Shown in pieces: positions 21,314 through 33,877 of a stretch of 41,225 nucleotides of DNA. The notes beneath the pieces are model-generated. The model ran no database searches. It saw only the letters and a program-made list of their open reading frames with translations, and had not been told where the DNA came from. Each line of letters opens with the position of its first letter. The stretch's first letter is position 1. Both the position numbers and the translations under genes were made by a program. Location of the stretch: NCBI GenBank assembly GCA_025093555.1, contig JAIWNF010000129.1, positions 1-41,225 on the forward strand, given 5' to 3'. Origin of the DNA: Circinella umbellata (taxonomy: Eukaryota > Mucoromycota > Mucoromycetes > Mucorales > Lichtheimiaceae).

Positions 21314-23003
21314 GTCAGAGCCGCTTTCTTCAAAAAAAATAATAATGAATAAAAAAGATAATATATACATTCAAGCATAGACGAATAGATAACCACTCGT
21401 TCTCTTTTCGGATATTTACCTAGAAACTCATCTAATACTAATAGCTGACCCCAAATGCAAAATACATCCTTGGTAAGTTGTCTTATGTGCTGTAGAGTAA
21501 CAAAGTAGATATCTGCATACTGGTATTTTTATTTGTATATTACCCATTACCAATGGGGATTAGAATGTCTTGCTCATCAAACATTTATTTCGATTTTTTT
21601 GTGAGAGGTAAAATCGAGGGTTATATTATAGAAGCTTTGTTCGGATTATAAATATGTAACAATTGTTTTTTTTTTTATTTTTTGGTTTATTGTGATATGG
21701 ACTGAAGTATTGGAATAAATGAAAGAGAAAAAAGACGAAATAAAAGAAAGCCGCAAATTGTGATAAATAAAAATATTTAGTATAAAGTCTACCCTTTTCT
21801 AGTTCGATGACTCAGGGTTGATTATATATGTCTACTCATAGTGCTTGGATTAACCAAGGATTATATTATTTGTATATTACTAGTCTGATAATAAGTATAA
21901 AGTATAACATGGTCCCGTTTGTAGGCGATTTTATGATATGATGTTACTTTGTATATTGGCATATACTTCATATCGCCAATGGTTGATAATAATCATAATG
22001 ATGACAAGTGTTATTGTTACTTGATACATTAGCCTTAATATATGTATATAAAAACTAGAGTCCAAATATATAGAAAATAAACAATACTGTTGGTTCGTGT
22101 GTGTGTTATGTGTGTATATATAAACTAACTCGAAGCTCTTTCTCATAATTTATCTAAATGTTTAAAATTATTAACAATGAGAGTGAATAGGATCTGTGCT
22201 TATTATACCTTTTCATCACATTAGTTCCTACATCATCACCGAAACTACGTAATACTTATTTAAAAAGTCAATCATATATCCACACAACATCAGTAGTACA
22301 GGCTATGCATTCACAAAGTGATAAGTATGTGCTGTTTTTTTTGCTCCGCATAAGAGCAACTAAGGCATGAAGAGGAATGGAGTTTCTAGATTCAAATCTC
22401 GATTGGTGAGCCACAGCTTTTGTTTATTTGACCAAGCAAATTCTTGTTTTGTCACATTTATTCTTTCTTTTATTCTGAACAACTACCGTAATCCACTATA
22501 CAAAATGCACAATGTAGAATAATGACTAATATACTTTAAACGCTGCTTATAAATCTTCGAACCGGCTATTGGAAGCTATTTTTCGGATAAGAAGATTGGT
22601 CATATTCCGTATTCATTTAATGATCCACCATTTCCATTCGGAATATTAGAATAACATCTTTATTTATTAGGCTTAGGCTTTTTTTGGAGACAGCTTGATC
22701 TAATAAAGAATAAGATTGTTGGTCTACTGATAAGGTGAATAATGTTCTGATCGGGTAAATCATCAAATAACATGTATATATATTATATATATCTACAATG
22801 ATTATATCAATGCACACCATATCCACCAAATACACCAAATTATCAATATAATACGACCGATCCTCTAAGCTGCGACAAGAAAAAGATATACGTATATAAA
22901 ATATAGAATGTAAAATTATATTTCAAATTAGGGTGATTATCACTCAAAATGTATATGTCTCCACCTAGTCATAAGGAAAACTCAGCTTCAGAAAACTGAC
23001 AAA
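21314..23003. other. AT-rich stretch without a gene
   Basis: Between the end of the HMG-box gene and the KDZ element. A short frame near 22556-22652 reads like EPAIGSYFSDKKIGHIPYSF and may be a protein relic, but nothing around it supports a gene. Confidence 0.5.
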
Positions 23004-23050
23004 TGAGTGCGGTAGTGCCAGTATAAAGAAGCGACCGCAACCGCACTCAG
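23004..23050 (+). repeat. Left terminal inverted repeat of the KDZ element
   Basis: TGAGTGCGGT at the start is itself inverted at 23041-23050 (ACCGCACTCA), so the end can fold. The middle matches the right end in inverse orientation. Confidence 0.75.
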
Positions 23051-23151
23051 AAAAAACCGCAATCGGGGTTTTCAATTATATAAGAGTTAGACGTAGTAGT
23101 AATAAAAACCATAATAAACCTCATATTAACTCATCTCGACAATTTAAAAAC

Positions 23152-26126
23152 ATGGCATTGACTCATAAAGCTGCTTCTTTTAAGCGTAAACGTTCTGGAT
23201 ATCATGAAGCCCAAATGTCCGGCCGCGGTAAACGACGAATAGGAAAGCAAAGAAACCCTACTGACCAATCAGACAAATACATGTTGGCCGACATCATTCC
23301 AACTGAACCGGTGTCAGCAACGAAGAGTAGATCGCTTACAAATAGCAGCGCTAGAAATCTACCAGCAGCCACTTCTCGTGCCATCGCGTGGACTACTCTT
23401 CTTCCTTCTTTGGTGAAAGCATATGTAGAAGGCTATGGCATTCAAGAGCCAAAATCAGAAGAGCTAGCACCTGTCCCTGGTCCTATTTGTTCTTGCGTGG
23501 ATAAGAGTTCGCATACTGTAACTTGTATTTTCAAGTGTGGTAAGGGAAAGCATTTGAAAACTTCACAAAAAAGCAATTAATTGAATAAATATTTCTGATA
23601 TGATTAGGCATTGCGAACTATGACATTGTGTATTGCAAGAAATGCCCGGAATATCGCCTTCCTCTGGTTCTTGCACGGAGCCATTTATTCCCCATGACTC
23701 CCGAGATACCTGGAATTGCCATACATGTGAAACAAATGTTCAGTTTGAACAACATGTTTTACAAGTGTGGCATTTCTGTCCATAAGATTGTGCAATGGGC
23801 TGAAGATGAGTACGAACAGAAGGTATTGTAAAAGATATTTGTTATCATCATCATTTGCACATGAAAGATAACACGCAATTTTTTTTAATCTATTAGGCAC
23901 CTGCTTCATTGAAAGGTCGCCTTAATGAAGCATTGCCAGTATATAACAGGGTGGTTCTTTCTGTAAAGAAAGAATTACGTGAAAAATCTGGAGTGGTTCT
24001 TGGTTGCGCTGGCTGCAGATTTATAGTAATTATCAAAATAAATTATAGCGGTGAAATGATGCTAGAGTATAAGTTTATTAACCATATTTATATAGTCTGG
24101 GCCAAAGCCAATTGCTATGGATGGCAATTTTCATCATCGTCACTTTGCCAGAAATAAAGACCCAGAAGGTGTCATGTATCCTGGTGATGATGGTGAAAAT
24201 AGCCGTTATTGGAGTATCAATCCTGATGAAGCTATTCATTATCCTGGTTCGGTATGTGTTTATTATTTCTATTAATACAAACTTTTTATATACTTGATTT
24301 TGACATGATATTGTATAAGGCATCGGATGGCTGTGAAACATTTAACGCACTACAAAAACAAGGTGGTCAATCAAAGAAGATTGATCAAACCGGAATTTTT
24401 GGATGTGCTTGTTCTAGGCATGGATACCCCGTGTCACTCATAGACATGTATACTCCAGGAGAACAGTTAAGATTTAAAATAGTATTATTATTGATATTAT
24501 GCCCCTTACTTACGATTTGAATTTATATAGATTCTCATATGTTCTCACTGGTTTGTTAAAAGTCATCAACAATCAATCATATGGTAGCAACATCATGCTA
24601 CAATATGATGTTGGATGTAAAATCAAAACTGCATTAAAGAATACTCCATCACTTGCTTGTATAAAAGATGCTCCAATCGCGGTTGGAGTATGGCATATAA
24701 CAGGCCATAAGCCATCTTGTCAGGTATAAAAGTACTTTTTAATTGATTTTGCAAGTTTCTGTCTTACTAAAGCTAACTACCTAACTTTACCATGCTTACT
24801 ACCTCTTAAACTGTATCATTTATTCATACAAAAAAAAGATCAAGTACCATCCACGACTTGTGAAGCATTTTGGCCTCATGGATGGTGAAACACTAGAAAG
24901 AATGTGGAGCTTCCTTTCTTCGATGATCAACATGTGTCGCAACATGTCACCCATGAATAGGCGGCTTACCTTGACCCTAGCACTGGATGCTTATGCTGCT
25001 CAAAGAATGAGTAATATTGGTAAAAATCATACTAGCCCATATAAAAAAGGTAATACTGCACTAAACTAACATATTATGTATATGATTAGGCTCGCTTATC
25101 CAGCGTAAACATAAACGCGCTGTAGATATGTTGGACCATGCCATTCTTGCTTTGAACAATGGAGGTTATGTGGGAAACTTGTCCACACTGGAAGAAAGTT
25201 GGAACAAGCATGTGGAGAATATAGAAGAAAGTTTTTCTGCTGGGACTCCTCGTGTCAAAAGAGTGACAGATGCGAGAGAGAGGCTACGTGTAGCTGTGGG
25301 GATCTTTGATATCATTGATCAAGCTTTTAAAAATGGCAGTAATGGTAAAACGCAGTTCGGGTTTACATATATATTATTAGAAATTACTAATCATTAGTAT
25401 ATTTATATGTAGGCAATAACCGTACTCAAAACTTGGCCGCACAAAAAGAAACCGCATATAAACAAATAAAAAAAAAGCTTGACATTTACAACAAAATTGC
25501 CACACGAAATACCGTCATAGGTAAGAAAGAAATTTAAAATATTAGGCTCAAAATTCACAATATATATATAGGTTTTCGTGGATCATATGGTGATGATGTT
25601 AAAGCTATAATAGCTTCAAACAGTGATTTCCGGAACGACTGTAATATGCTTACTACCATGGATAGCAATGCTCCTTATGATGCATATCATGGTTTGCAAA
25701 GAGCTATTGAAGAATTTGCGATGTTGAAGGTATAATCAGCTTCTAATTCATAGCTACGTTTTTTTCTCAACATACTAATGGGTAATATATAACATTTAAT
25801 AGGATGAAGCCGCCTCGGTTATAAAGCACGGAAAGGACATTGTGAACAAACTTGAAGTAGTTGTCAATGTACCTTCTCCAAATAGTATCCGAGAGCGAGG
25901 CATGATTGTGATGTGGAAGAAGCAGCTGGAAAAAGCAAGAAGGTGGGCTGCTTCACAAGAAGAGAAGCTGTCCGGAATTGCCGATGGATCAAAAATCCCA
26001 GTGATTTTTAATACTGAAGAAAATGGAGAGGAGGAGGAAGGGGATGAGTCTGATGAGGAAGAAGAGACAAATCATGCAGAATTTATTGATTTGTTTCCAG
26101 AAGATGTGGTGATAGAGAATGATTAG
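23152..26126 (+). CDS. KDZ transposase, intact, 11 exons
   Basis: Exons: 23152-23539, 23608-23822, 23897-24025, 24096-24251, 24320-24465, 24531-24723, 24839-25019, 25090-25344, 25413-25520, 25572-25729, 25803-26126. All introns are short GT...AG and all phases agree, giving about 750 residues. A basic N-terminus precedes a CxC zinc motif (CSCVDKSSHTVTCIFKCG). The catalytic region follows: MDGNF (first Asp), GIFGCACSRHGYPV, YDVGCK (second Asp), HITGHKPSCQ, YHPR and GLMDGETLERMWS (likely the Glu). A coiled-coil region and an acidic tail (EEEEGDESDEEEE) end the protein. KDZ transposases move DNA elements in fungi and other eukaryotes. No stops were found, so this copy could be active. Confidence 0.9.
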
Positions 26127-29100
26127 TTGTGGAGGGTGGAGAATCGATGAGGATGCAAATCAAGGATAGATCCTGTTTCTTTTTTATAAAATTATTGAAA
26201 TAAAGTTTTTTTAGATACTATTCCATATGGTACGCTTATAATTATCAATCACGTTTACCATCACTACGGAACTTTATACGCCGAAATATATGTGACAAAG
26301 CAATAAGTGTAAGTGTTCATCTGATACACGTTTGACATGATTATGTGGTTCTATATAATAATATCTACAGTATGAAAGCATGATCGTAATACAATGAAAT
26401 AGATAATCAGACAATAACGGTTGATAATACGCTAAAATAAATAAACATATGATAAAATGGGTAACGAGAGAATAATATGGGCGACAAGTTGATATAATGG
26501 ATTATAAGGTAATAGAATGAAGGACGGTCCAATAAAATAGATAGCAACGAACTGGAAGGAATGGTAATACAGTAAAGTGGATAATGGAATAGTAAAACTG
26601 ATAGGAAAAGGATAAAGCAATCGTTAATAGTTCTTTATAGTATAAAAAGTATTAAAGGTATAATAACAGGTAAGGAAGATAAATGGTGTTTATCAACGAA
26701 GACTTTATATAAATTAAGCAAAGGTATCCAAGGTAGTTAAAGCACTGTTGTGATGAATGGCAAAAAAACCCCTGCACTATTTTTAAAGGCTAAAAAATTC
26801 CCCACTAAAACACTAATGATCCAACAACCCCATTGCGCAACTAATATTGGGAGTTAAAATAAGATGCATGCTGAAACATTAACTTTTTTTGTTCTATCTA
26901 AACTTCAGGGGAGGTATTAGTCAATAAGGACTTTTAAGGGACTCTTAGTGCAAACAAATTTACGCAGAACATTGTATTAAGGCCATATGCAGAACAATCT
27001 ATGCTATGAATGATGAATGGTCTCCATATTTAGTTGGCAATATTACAGAATTTATTTTTACTAGAAAAATAATCAACCCAATTTTTGTCTAGTAATATAA
27101 GTAAAGGTACTAGTAGTTTACTTTAGCGAATGGTATTATAAGGTAAACAGATATATAACCTTTTAGACGCCTGACATCAACTAATAGTAGTGTAAAAATC
27201 CAATAGAAATGTCACTTATCAATAACGTAGTGCGTTAAGATTCTGAACCTTTACGCTATAATGTTTCGAAAAAACAAAATGTAATATTCAAATAGCAATT
27301 GTATTACTACTATAAGCTACCACATTATTTACAGGTTAAAATCAGATAAAGACCTCAACCTAAGCAACCCTTCTGCTGATTCAAATTGTCAAACTAAATC
27401 GAATGATTTCTTTCTTTAAATTATCATCATATTTAAATATAATGATCCCGGGACAAGGTGATTTTCTTATGCTGTCATCTGTTTCTGTTGCTCTTTAGCA
27501 CTCATACATACTACCATCAATTTTATGTGCATGTTACTCATTAAAATAGGATAATCAACTGAAATAAACTTTTTAAAGAAAAGTGTAGTCATTTACGAAA
27601 TACATAGTAACATCCATCACACAAGATCTTTATAAATATTTGTATTAGATGACTATTCAAAAACATTTACTTTTGTACATTCTAAATTGATAAATGGTTA
27701 TGGAATATAGCGAAAAGCAAATAAACAAGACTCTTTATATAAGTATTAGAAGCAAGATTTTAATTGTAAAATATGTAATGTATTTCGTTCTTTAATGATG
27801 AAAAGACTATACTACTATAAAAACATACAACAAATCTATATTTATAATATATACGAACATACTATTGTACCTTATAAAGAACTATTTCTCGTCCTTGCAT
27901 AAGTGTACGCTTAATAGCATAATGTCCCAGGTAACGGGTTTTTTTCATTATATACACATTTAAGAGCATAATGTCCCAGGTAACGGTTTTTTTACTATTA
28001 TATAAACATTCAAGAGCATAATGTCCCAGGTAACGGATTTTTTTTATTATACGTATACACATTATGCTCTTGAATGTTTATATAATAGTAAAAGAAACCG
28101 TTACCTGGGACATTATGCTCTTAAATGTATATACGTATAGTAAAAAAAATCCGTTACCTAGGACATTATGCTCTTAAATGTGTATATGGTAACAAAAAAC
28201 CTCGTTATGTGGAGCATCATTCTGCGGATGAAGTACGTACATATATATTATGCTATGTTATTTAGAACAAAACAGAACAAAGAATATTATCTGTTTATAC
28301 AATGCCTTATTTTTAATCTTTTTATAAATTGTGATGAATATTGTGAGTAATAGTATAGATGAATCAAATAATATAAATAGCAATCATAGTGTTGATTATA
28401 AACCAAAAATATACTTTTCTATAATACTGATTTATGATGTAGTACTGGTAGCGGGTATTTATTTAAAATCAGGGAGCTTTGAAAGCAGAAAAATGGTGGG
28501 AAAAGAAAACAAGTTGACACAGTCTTATAATACGTATACGATTAATGATTTAAAATTATGCATTATGTTGACTTTACATCAATGCTTTAATAACAAAAAA
28601 TATTTCTTGTTATATATATATGATGCAGAACAAGTTTAACCAAGATGCGTTTTCTTTTAATAGCGACATAAAACATCTACAAGTATATTATCAATGTTTT
28701 TGTTACTCATTGCTAAATTGAATGTGCTATACAATAAAATATACCTTATTGTAAAGAAAGAAAATAGTGGTGTGGTTTTATTATATTAGCTATAAATTGA
28801 CAGATATCTTTCGCTTCACAAGATTGATATGAGCTAATCTATACCAAACAACTATTGTAATACATAGTACATAATATTATATGCATATATTCTTTACACA
28901 ATCAATAGACATGATTTTTGTTATTGTTTTCTTGTGTATATTCTATTTAAAATATAACTTATGGAGTACAAGTATGTTATAAAAAAAGTAAAGCAAGCAT
29001 TATTTTGAGATATTAGTATTAAGCATCTTAAATTTCATTTTCTATACTTCATAGAAAGAGTAAGATAAGAGCAATCATCAAAAAGGAATACACAGAAGGC

Positions 29101-29625
29101 AGTTAAAATAATAGTTAAATAATGGCTCTACCGTGAACTGAACGCACGCCTCCGCGAGAAAAAACAAAAAAAGTCCAAACTCTTAACCAATTCGGCAAAA
29201 CGAACATGTTTTATTTTCTCCGTTAATATACTTTTGAGATACGATGACAAGTTTAAAGTCGCGCTATAATGAATGATTATCAACATTACTACTCGCAGTA
29301 AATATTATAGTATCATAGCAATGGTACCTGTCGAGTTCACTTAAACTTTATTATAGTTCACATCATATATTATAATGCTTATGACTACTTGTACATATAT
29401 ATTCAAATCAGCTAAATACTGGCATAGGTTTTGCAAAATTTTTTTTTGGTATTCTGCAATATAATTTTTTTTCTTGATTTAACCCCAGATCTTTTTTTTA
29501 ACCAAGAAAAAAAAGAACATCAGATTATTTTAAACTGTATATTCATTAATTAGTAGTATTTGTATAAAGATATTGTATCATAAAAATTAAGAGAATAGAA
29601 AAGAATGTTGTTACATTCAAATACA
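26127..29625. other. Non-coding AT-rich interior of the KDZ element
   Basis: About 3.5 kb without a convincing gene. It holds the foldback array at 27912-28222, a decayed tRNA-like stretch near 29130-29215 (minus strand), and a weak inverted repeat near 29465-29515. Frames such as 28331-28639 show no domain. Confidence 0.5.
27912..28222. repeat. Palindromic array of a 19-21-bp motif
   Basis: ATAATGTCCCAGGTAACGG occurs three times rightward (near 27920, 27968, 28018; period about 49 bp). It then occurs leftward at about 28099 and 28151, with degenerate copies near 28066 and 28199. The two halves, including their AT-rich spacers, are close reverse complements, so the transcript would fold into a hairpin of about 150 bp. 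Confidence 0.9.
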
Positions 29626-30354
29626 TTATTCTTCATCACTTATTATAATGTATTCTATATTACTATTATCACCACTACCAACAACTAATTCTTCTCTTTC
29701 TATTTCAGTAACTTCCTCTGTTCTATTTCTCTCAATGGGATCTGAATCCCCAAGAAGCGTTGGAGCCTCCGTAACCGCCCCAAAAACATTAGTAGGGAAT
29801 GCGGCAGGAGTACGGCTGAAAATACTGTCAGGGTACCATGAATGAACAAGCAGATAGGGAATGATGGTCCCAAGTGCTTTCATTCTTTTTTGTTCAATTA
29901 TTTCCCCTGCTTTTTGTATGGCTTTTTTCTTATCCTCTGCACTTGGAAATGCTTCCCGGAAATCACCAAGGGAATGCACGTTGGCACAATAGCCAAAGAC
30001 ATCAGCAGGCCCATTATCACGATTGTTTATTATTTCTTCAACTTCATATTGAGACTTGAGCTGAAGTCCTGCTTCCTGGATGATATAGGCTACAATGGCA
30101 TATCGAGGCAGACCTTCATCGCTAAGATCATCATATATATCAAAAAAGAGCGTGTCAATCATTTTTGCAACAACTTTTTTGATATCGCCATATTTTACTT
30201 CGTTGGCCAATTTTAATGCACGTCTACAACGCGTTATTCTTCTTGAGTTTCTTTTCTCTTTCTCTCTGTTATTATTGCGCCAACGTTGTTTTCGATCAAC
30301 AGTTATATTATCACTATAGTTTGAGTATATTTTCTTGCTTAATATATTATACAC
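29626..30354 (-). CDS. Unknown protein carried by the KDZ element
   Basis: An uninterrupted frame of about 240 codons that I do not recognise. After a basic stretch (RKQRWRNNNREKEKRNSRR) comes a helical region (RALKLANEVKYGDIKKVVAKMIDTLFFDIYDDL...), then a mixed region with HSLGDFREAFPSAEDKKKAIQKAG. It ends in an acidic tail, EYIIISDEE. No usable ATG lies at the start of the frame. A short upstream exon near 30415-30455 (MTFSSFLFFNMN) or an internal Met could supply it. Its place between transposase and HMG-box gene suggests cargo or an accessory function. Confidence 0.55.
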   Translation of the reverse strand: MYNILSKKIYSNYSDNITVDRKQRWRNNNREKEKRNSRRITRCRRALKLANEVKYGDIKKVVAKMIDTLFFDIYDDLSDEGLPRYAIVAYIIQEAGLQLKSQYEVEEIINNRDNGPADVFGYCANVHSLGDFREAFPSAEDKKKAIQKAGEIIEQKRMKALGTIIPYLLVHSWYPDSIFSRTPAAFPTNVFGAVTEAPTLLGDSDPIERNRTEEVTEIEREELVVGSGDNSNIEYIIISDEE

Positions 30355-31947
30355 ACATCATTTATTAGAACTAATAAGAAAGCTAAAGTTTACCTATTCA
30401 TATTGAAAAATAAAAAGGAAGAAAATGTCATAAATGTAACTTAATCGGGTTTTATAGCTTATTCTTTTTCCTCCGACTTGTGTATCATACACCTGGTACC
30501 ATACCACAAATTATTATTTAAAAGTAGATAAAGCTACAACATTTAATTCTTTCCTAACCCTTTACACATGCTGCCACATACTTATTTCCGTACATGATGA
30601 CTGTATCAATTCATATCATACTACTGTTGATGATTGCGTTAAAAACTAATGAAAATATTAGTTTTTTTTAAAAAAAGAAAAGCGGAGTGCTGCAGTCTTT
30701 ATAAAAACCTTAATGACTATTAATCACAGATAGAATTAAATGAGACAATACACCTTATTTTCACTTTATATGATTCTCCTATTTGTAAATAGGTTGAAGC
30801 CTCGATACATTTGAATTATTTCTTGACAGATCAGAAGTAACATAAGACACACTGTTATTAACTGTTTCTGGGAACTTTATATATCAAACATATCTGTTAA
30901 ACTTTTTAATTTTGCTTTGAGAGGGCTCTTACATAAACATTAGTTTAAAGAACGGTACGAGCAAAGCATCACAAGGTTATGCATAAAATTTTTTGAAAAC
31001 CGTACTTCAGGAACAAAACGATAAATTGTGGTTAAATAAGATGAGTTCTTAAGAAAGTAAAAAATTAAAAGAGTGAAAAGAAATAGGTGATAAAAGCGTG
31101 TGAGATCGAACATAGGAAGTATTGTATATCACCTATATATCTGATTATATGGTGATGTTCTCTATATTTTTGTAGCATCTCAATACGAGCATTATTTATA
31201 GAAGTAGGAATAATGCTGCTAGTAACACTATATTTAAAAAGATAAAAGGTACGTTGCACTTCATACAAAAAGCATGTGTCTTTTAACTGCTCACTTATAA
31301 TTGAGCAAACGATGCTTATAGATGAACTGTGTTATAAAAAAACTTGGTAAGTCTATTGCTGTCAAATAACGATTCTTGCTTTATATATTCAAGCTATAAT
31401 TCCTGTTATCAAACTAGTGGTTTTTTCTTCTATTGAATCAACAACAAAATGAAAGAAATCACATCGCATAATTTTTTATTACACATTATTTGAAGGATCT
31501 ATATCATTAATTCTATTAAGTGTAAACTGTAATGATGGCATACATTTTTATTATCTTCTACTGTTACCTACCTTTTAATAACTATACAATATCTATTATA
31601 TTTTAGTAAAATAATATAACACGTCATATGATGGGATCATCATAAATATCATTATCAACGAAATAAGCACAAACATCATGTAAACAAATTTAACCATTAT
31701 CTATACATTATAGTTATAGACACGCACACGTCATAATGATCCAGACATAAGCACATGGAAACTGTGTTGCTTGTAATTATTATGTCTTGTCAAATGGAAT
31801 TATGGTTTTGTCGCTATCAGATACATCACCTATATAATAGCATTAGTTCAGTCGATACTTGTATTTATAAATAATTGATGAGAAATAAAAAAAAAGAAAG
31901 TAAAGGGAAAGAAAAGAAAAGAGAAAAAATAAAAAAAAAAGCGATCA
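30355..31947. other. Non-coding AT-rich interior of the KDZ element
   Basis: No coding frame with a recognisable product. Only short frames and A/T runs are seen. Confidence 0.5.
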
Positions 31948-33712
31948 TTATTGCTTGGCGCGTTTTAATTCTTCCATTAACGCTTGTAAGCGTTGTTCTA
32001 CGGCTTCTTCTTCTTCGAAATGTTGGTGCTCCTCCTGTTCGAGTTGTTGCTCTAGTTGTTGAACCTCTGTGATTGGTTCGTATCTAATGCGACGACTTTC
32101 GTTATTAGTACGAACCAACCCCAGAATTTTTGCCCTGTCTTCATTATTAAGATCACTGGACGTTTGCAATCAATATCCGAAGGCCAATTGACGAGCTTGA
32201 CCTTCTTGTGGATTCTGCGTTCTGAGTATGCAGCACATCTTTTACGTGTTTTACCAGGATCGACTTTGTCTACGGCTTCCTCTATTATGTACACAAAATG
32301 TTAATTACAAAATAGCCGAATTTTATTACAGATACAAAATATGGTGTATTAAAATGGATATACATACGGTATGATTTAAGCATGTGACAACTTATTTCAT
32401 TGTTATCAGCATGCTGTGAGCTCTGGTGAGTCGACCTGTTTGCATCTGCAGCATTGGCAGCAGGACGACGGACATGGATTGCTCCATTTCTCGAAGCGGA
32501 AACATCAACATGGACGACATTGGAGCCAGTATTTTCGGGAGAAATACCAGTGTTTCCTATAGTTGATAAGTGGTTTCCATGATTTATAAAAACATGTTTG
32601 TCAGAAAAAACGAGTATATCAGTTACAAAAATATACTACAAACACACATCTCGCCATCTCTCCTTTACTCTACACCTTTCAGTCTCTTTCCATCCTTTCA
32701 TGTATGTCACTTACCCTCCAATTGTCTGTTGAAATTGATCATTTCAACTCGAAAACTGTCGAGCATTGTTGACGGAGAAAATTTGATGGCATCAGTATCC
32801 ATATCATTCATGAATTTGATGCCACCGACTACAAATCATCAAAGAATTATTTTCGTTAGTTAATACTATTTTCACTGCCGTAATTCAATCAAGTAAATTA
32901 CCAGAGCCGTAACCGTTGTTACTAGGTTGAACGCTTTTATGGTGTTCATGGCTGCTGGCAGCAATGAAGCACGCACTTTCAACACCACAATCACTTCGGA
33001 GCATTGAAATGTTGCGGCCAAGGCAACTAATCAGTTGCCAGTACCTACTTCCATGGCACCCTTTGTAACTGTGTTACTGAGGTGGTGAGCCATGTTGTGT
33101 TTGTGGGCTTCATCCTTCCACCACTTCTTCTCATTGTCCCCAAGGCTTTTCCAAACTAAAGCCTTCTGCTTCATGATGGCTCCAGCTTGCTTGGGATCAC
33201 TCGCGAGAAGCTGCTTGTCTAATATAGTTATAAAAAACACACGTTAGTCTTTGGTACTTGATTAAACATATTAAATATTTACAACCTTCGGGAGTGTATT
33301 TGGAAGAGAGGAAATGCGTGTATGCATTTCTTTTTCCAAAATTCCTGTGAAGAACAGGCAAGGAAGAAGGACCAAGCGATTCAACATCTCTGTTGAATCT
33401 CGAGGCGATCTCTTGACGCCGGACCACCAACGATTCAACTGCTGCTTTTTCAGCTAGCTCCAGTTCCATGTTCATGGCCGCTTGTTCGTCCTCGATTTCA
33501 TCAACATTATTATTGTTGTTGTTGCTGTCATCGTCAATAGTGGTCATCTGACCACCTAAATGAAGAATCTCGGTGTTTATTTTATCCAAAAAGGTTGCAC
33601 GATCAAAAACCGATCTTTCCATGTCATTAATTGACAACGCGTCAATTTTGACAAATGCTTCACAAAAAATGGAGCGAATTTGTTGAGTTTTTCAATGTTA
33701 TTAACGGTCATT
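31948..33712 (-). pseudogene. HMG-box-like gene, copy 2, inside the KDZ element
   Basis: Exons in transcription order: 33712-33286, 33218-32902, 32828-32715, 32556-32368, 32281-31948. The first starts MTVNNIEKLNKFAPFF. The HMG-box-like domain spans intron 1 (NAYTHFLSSKYTPE, then DPKQAGAIMKQKALVWKSL, then EKKWWKDEAHKHN). Next come MLRSDCGVESACFIA, KFSPSTMLDSFRVEMINFN, and a C-terminal NWPSDIDCKRP...LNNEDR block before a Gln/Glu coiled coil (VQQLEQQLEQEEHQHFEEEE). All these blocks match copy 1. Single-base shifts near 33655, 33045 and 32165 break the frame, so it is decayed here. It reads toward the transposase from just inside the right end of the element. Confidence 0.75.
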
Positions 33713-33834
33713 TTATGTGAGTAATATAATCAAAAGATAATAGTATACACCCCTCTCATTTATTATTATTAGTGAAATCATTCAAAGACCGCAGAATCAT
33801 GATTAATACAATCTCATTGCAGTGAAAATATGTT

Positions 33835-33877
33835 TAACTGCGGTATGCGGTCGCTTAAATATACTGTACCGCACTCA
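33835..33877 (-). repeat. Right terminal inverted repeat of the KDZ element
   Basis: ACTGCGGTATGCGGTCGCTT...ATACTG...TACCGCACTCA is the inverse of the left end, apart from small gaps. Confidence 0.75.

Larger units (their letters stand above)
23004..33877 (+). mobile_element. KDZ DNA transposon of about 10.9 kb
   Basis: The left end reads TGAGTGCGGTA...CAGTATA...AAGCGACCGCA. The inverse of the right end reads TGAGTGCGGTACAGTATA...AAGCGACCGCATACCGCA. These matching inverted ends enclose a KDZ (Kyakuja-Dileera-Zisupton) transposase, an unknown leftward frame and a leftward HMG-box gene. No target duplication is visible, so the exact termini are uncertain by some bases. Just outside the right end the DNA is open in the frame of a Tc1/mariner transposase, which suggests insertion into that gene. 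Confidence 0.7.

Noticed and set aside
24466..24530. An apparent AT donor for KDZ intron 5 after GAACAGTTAAG
   Set aside because: A canonical GTTAAG donor at 24466 gives the same phase and a better protein match (GEQFSYVL).
27900..28222. CRISPR-like array
   Set aside because: The spacers are similar AT-rich sequence rather than unique, the array is palindromic, and the host is eukaryotic.
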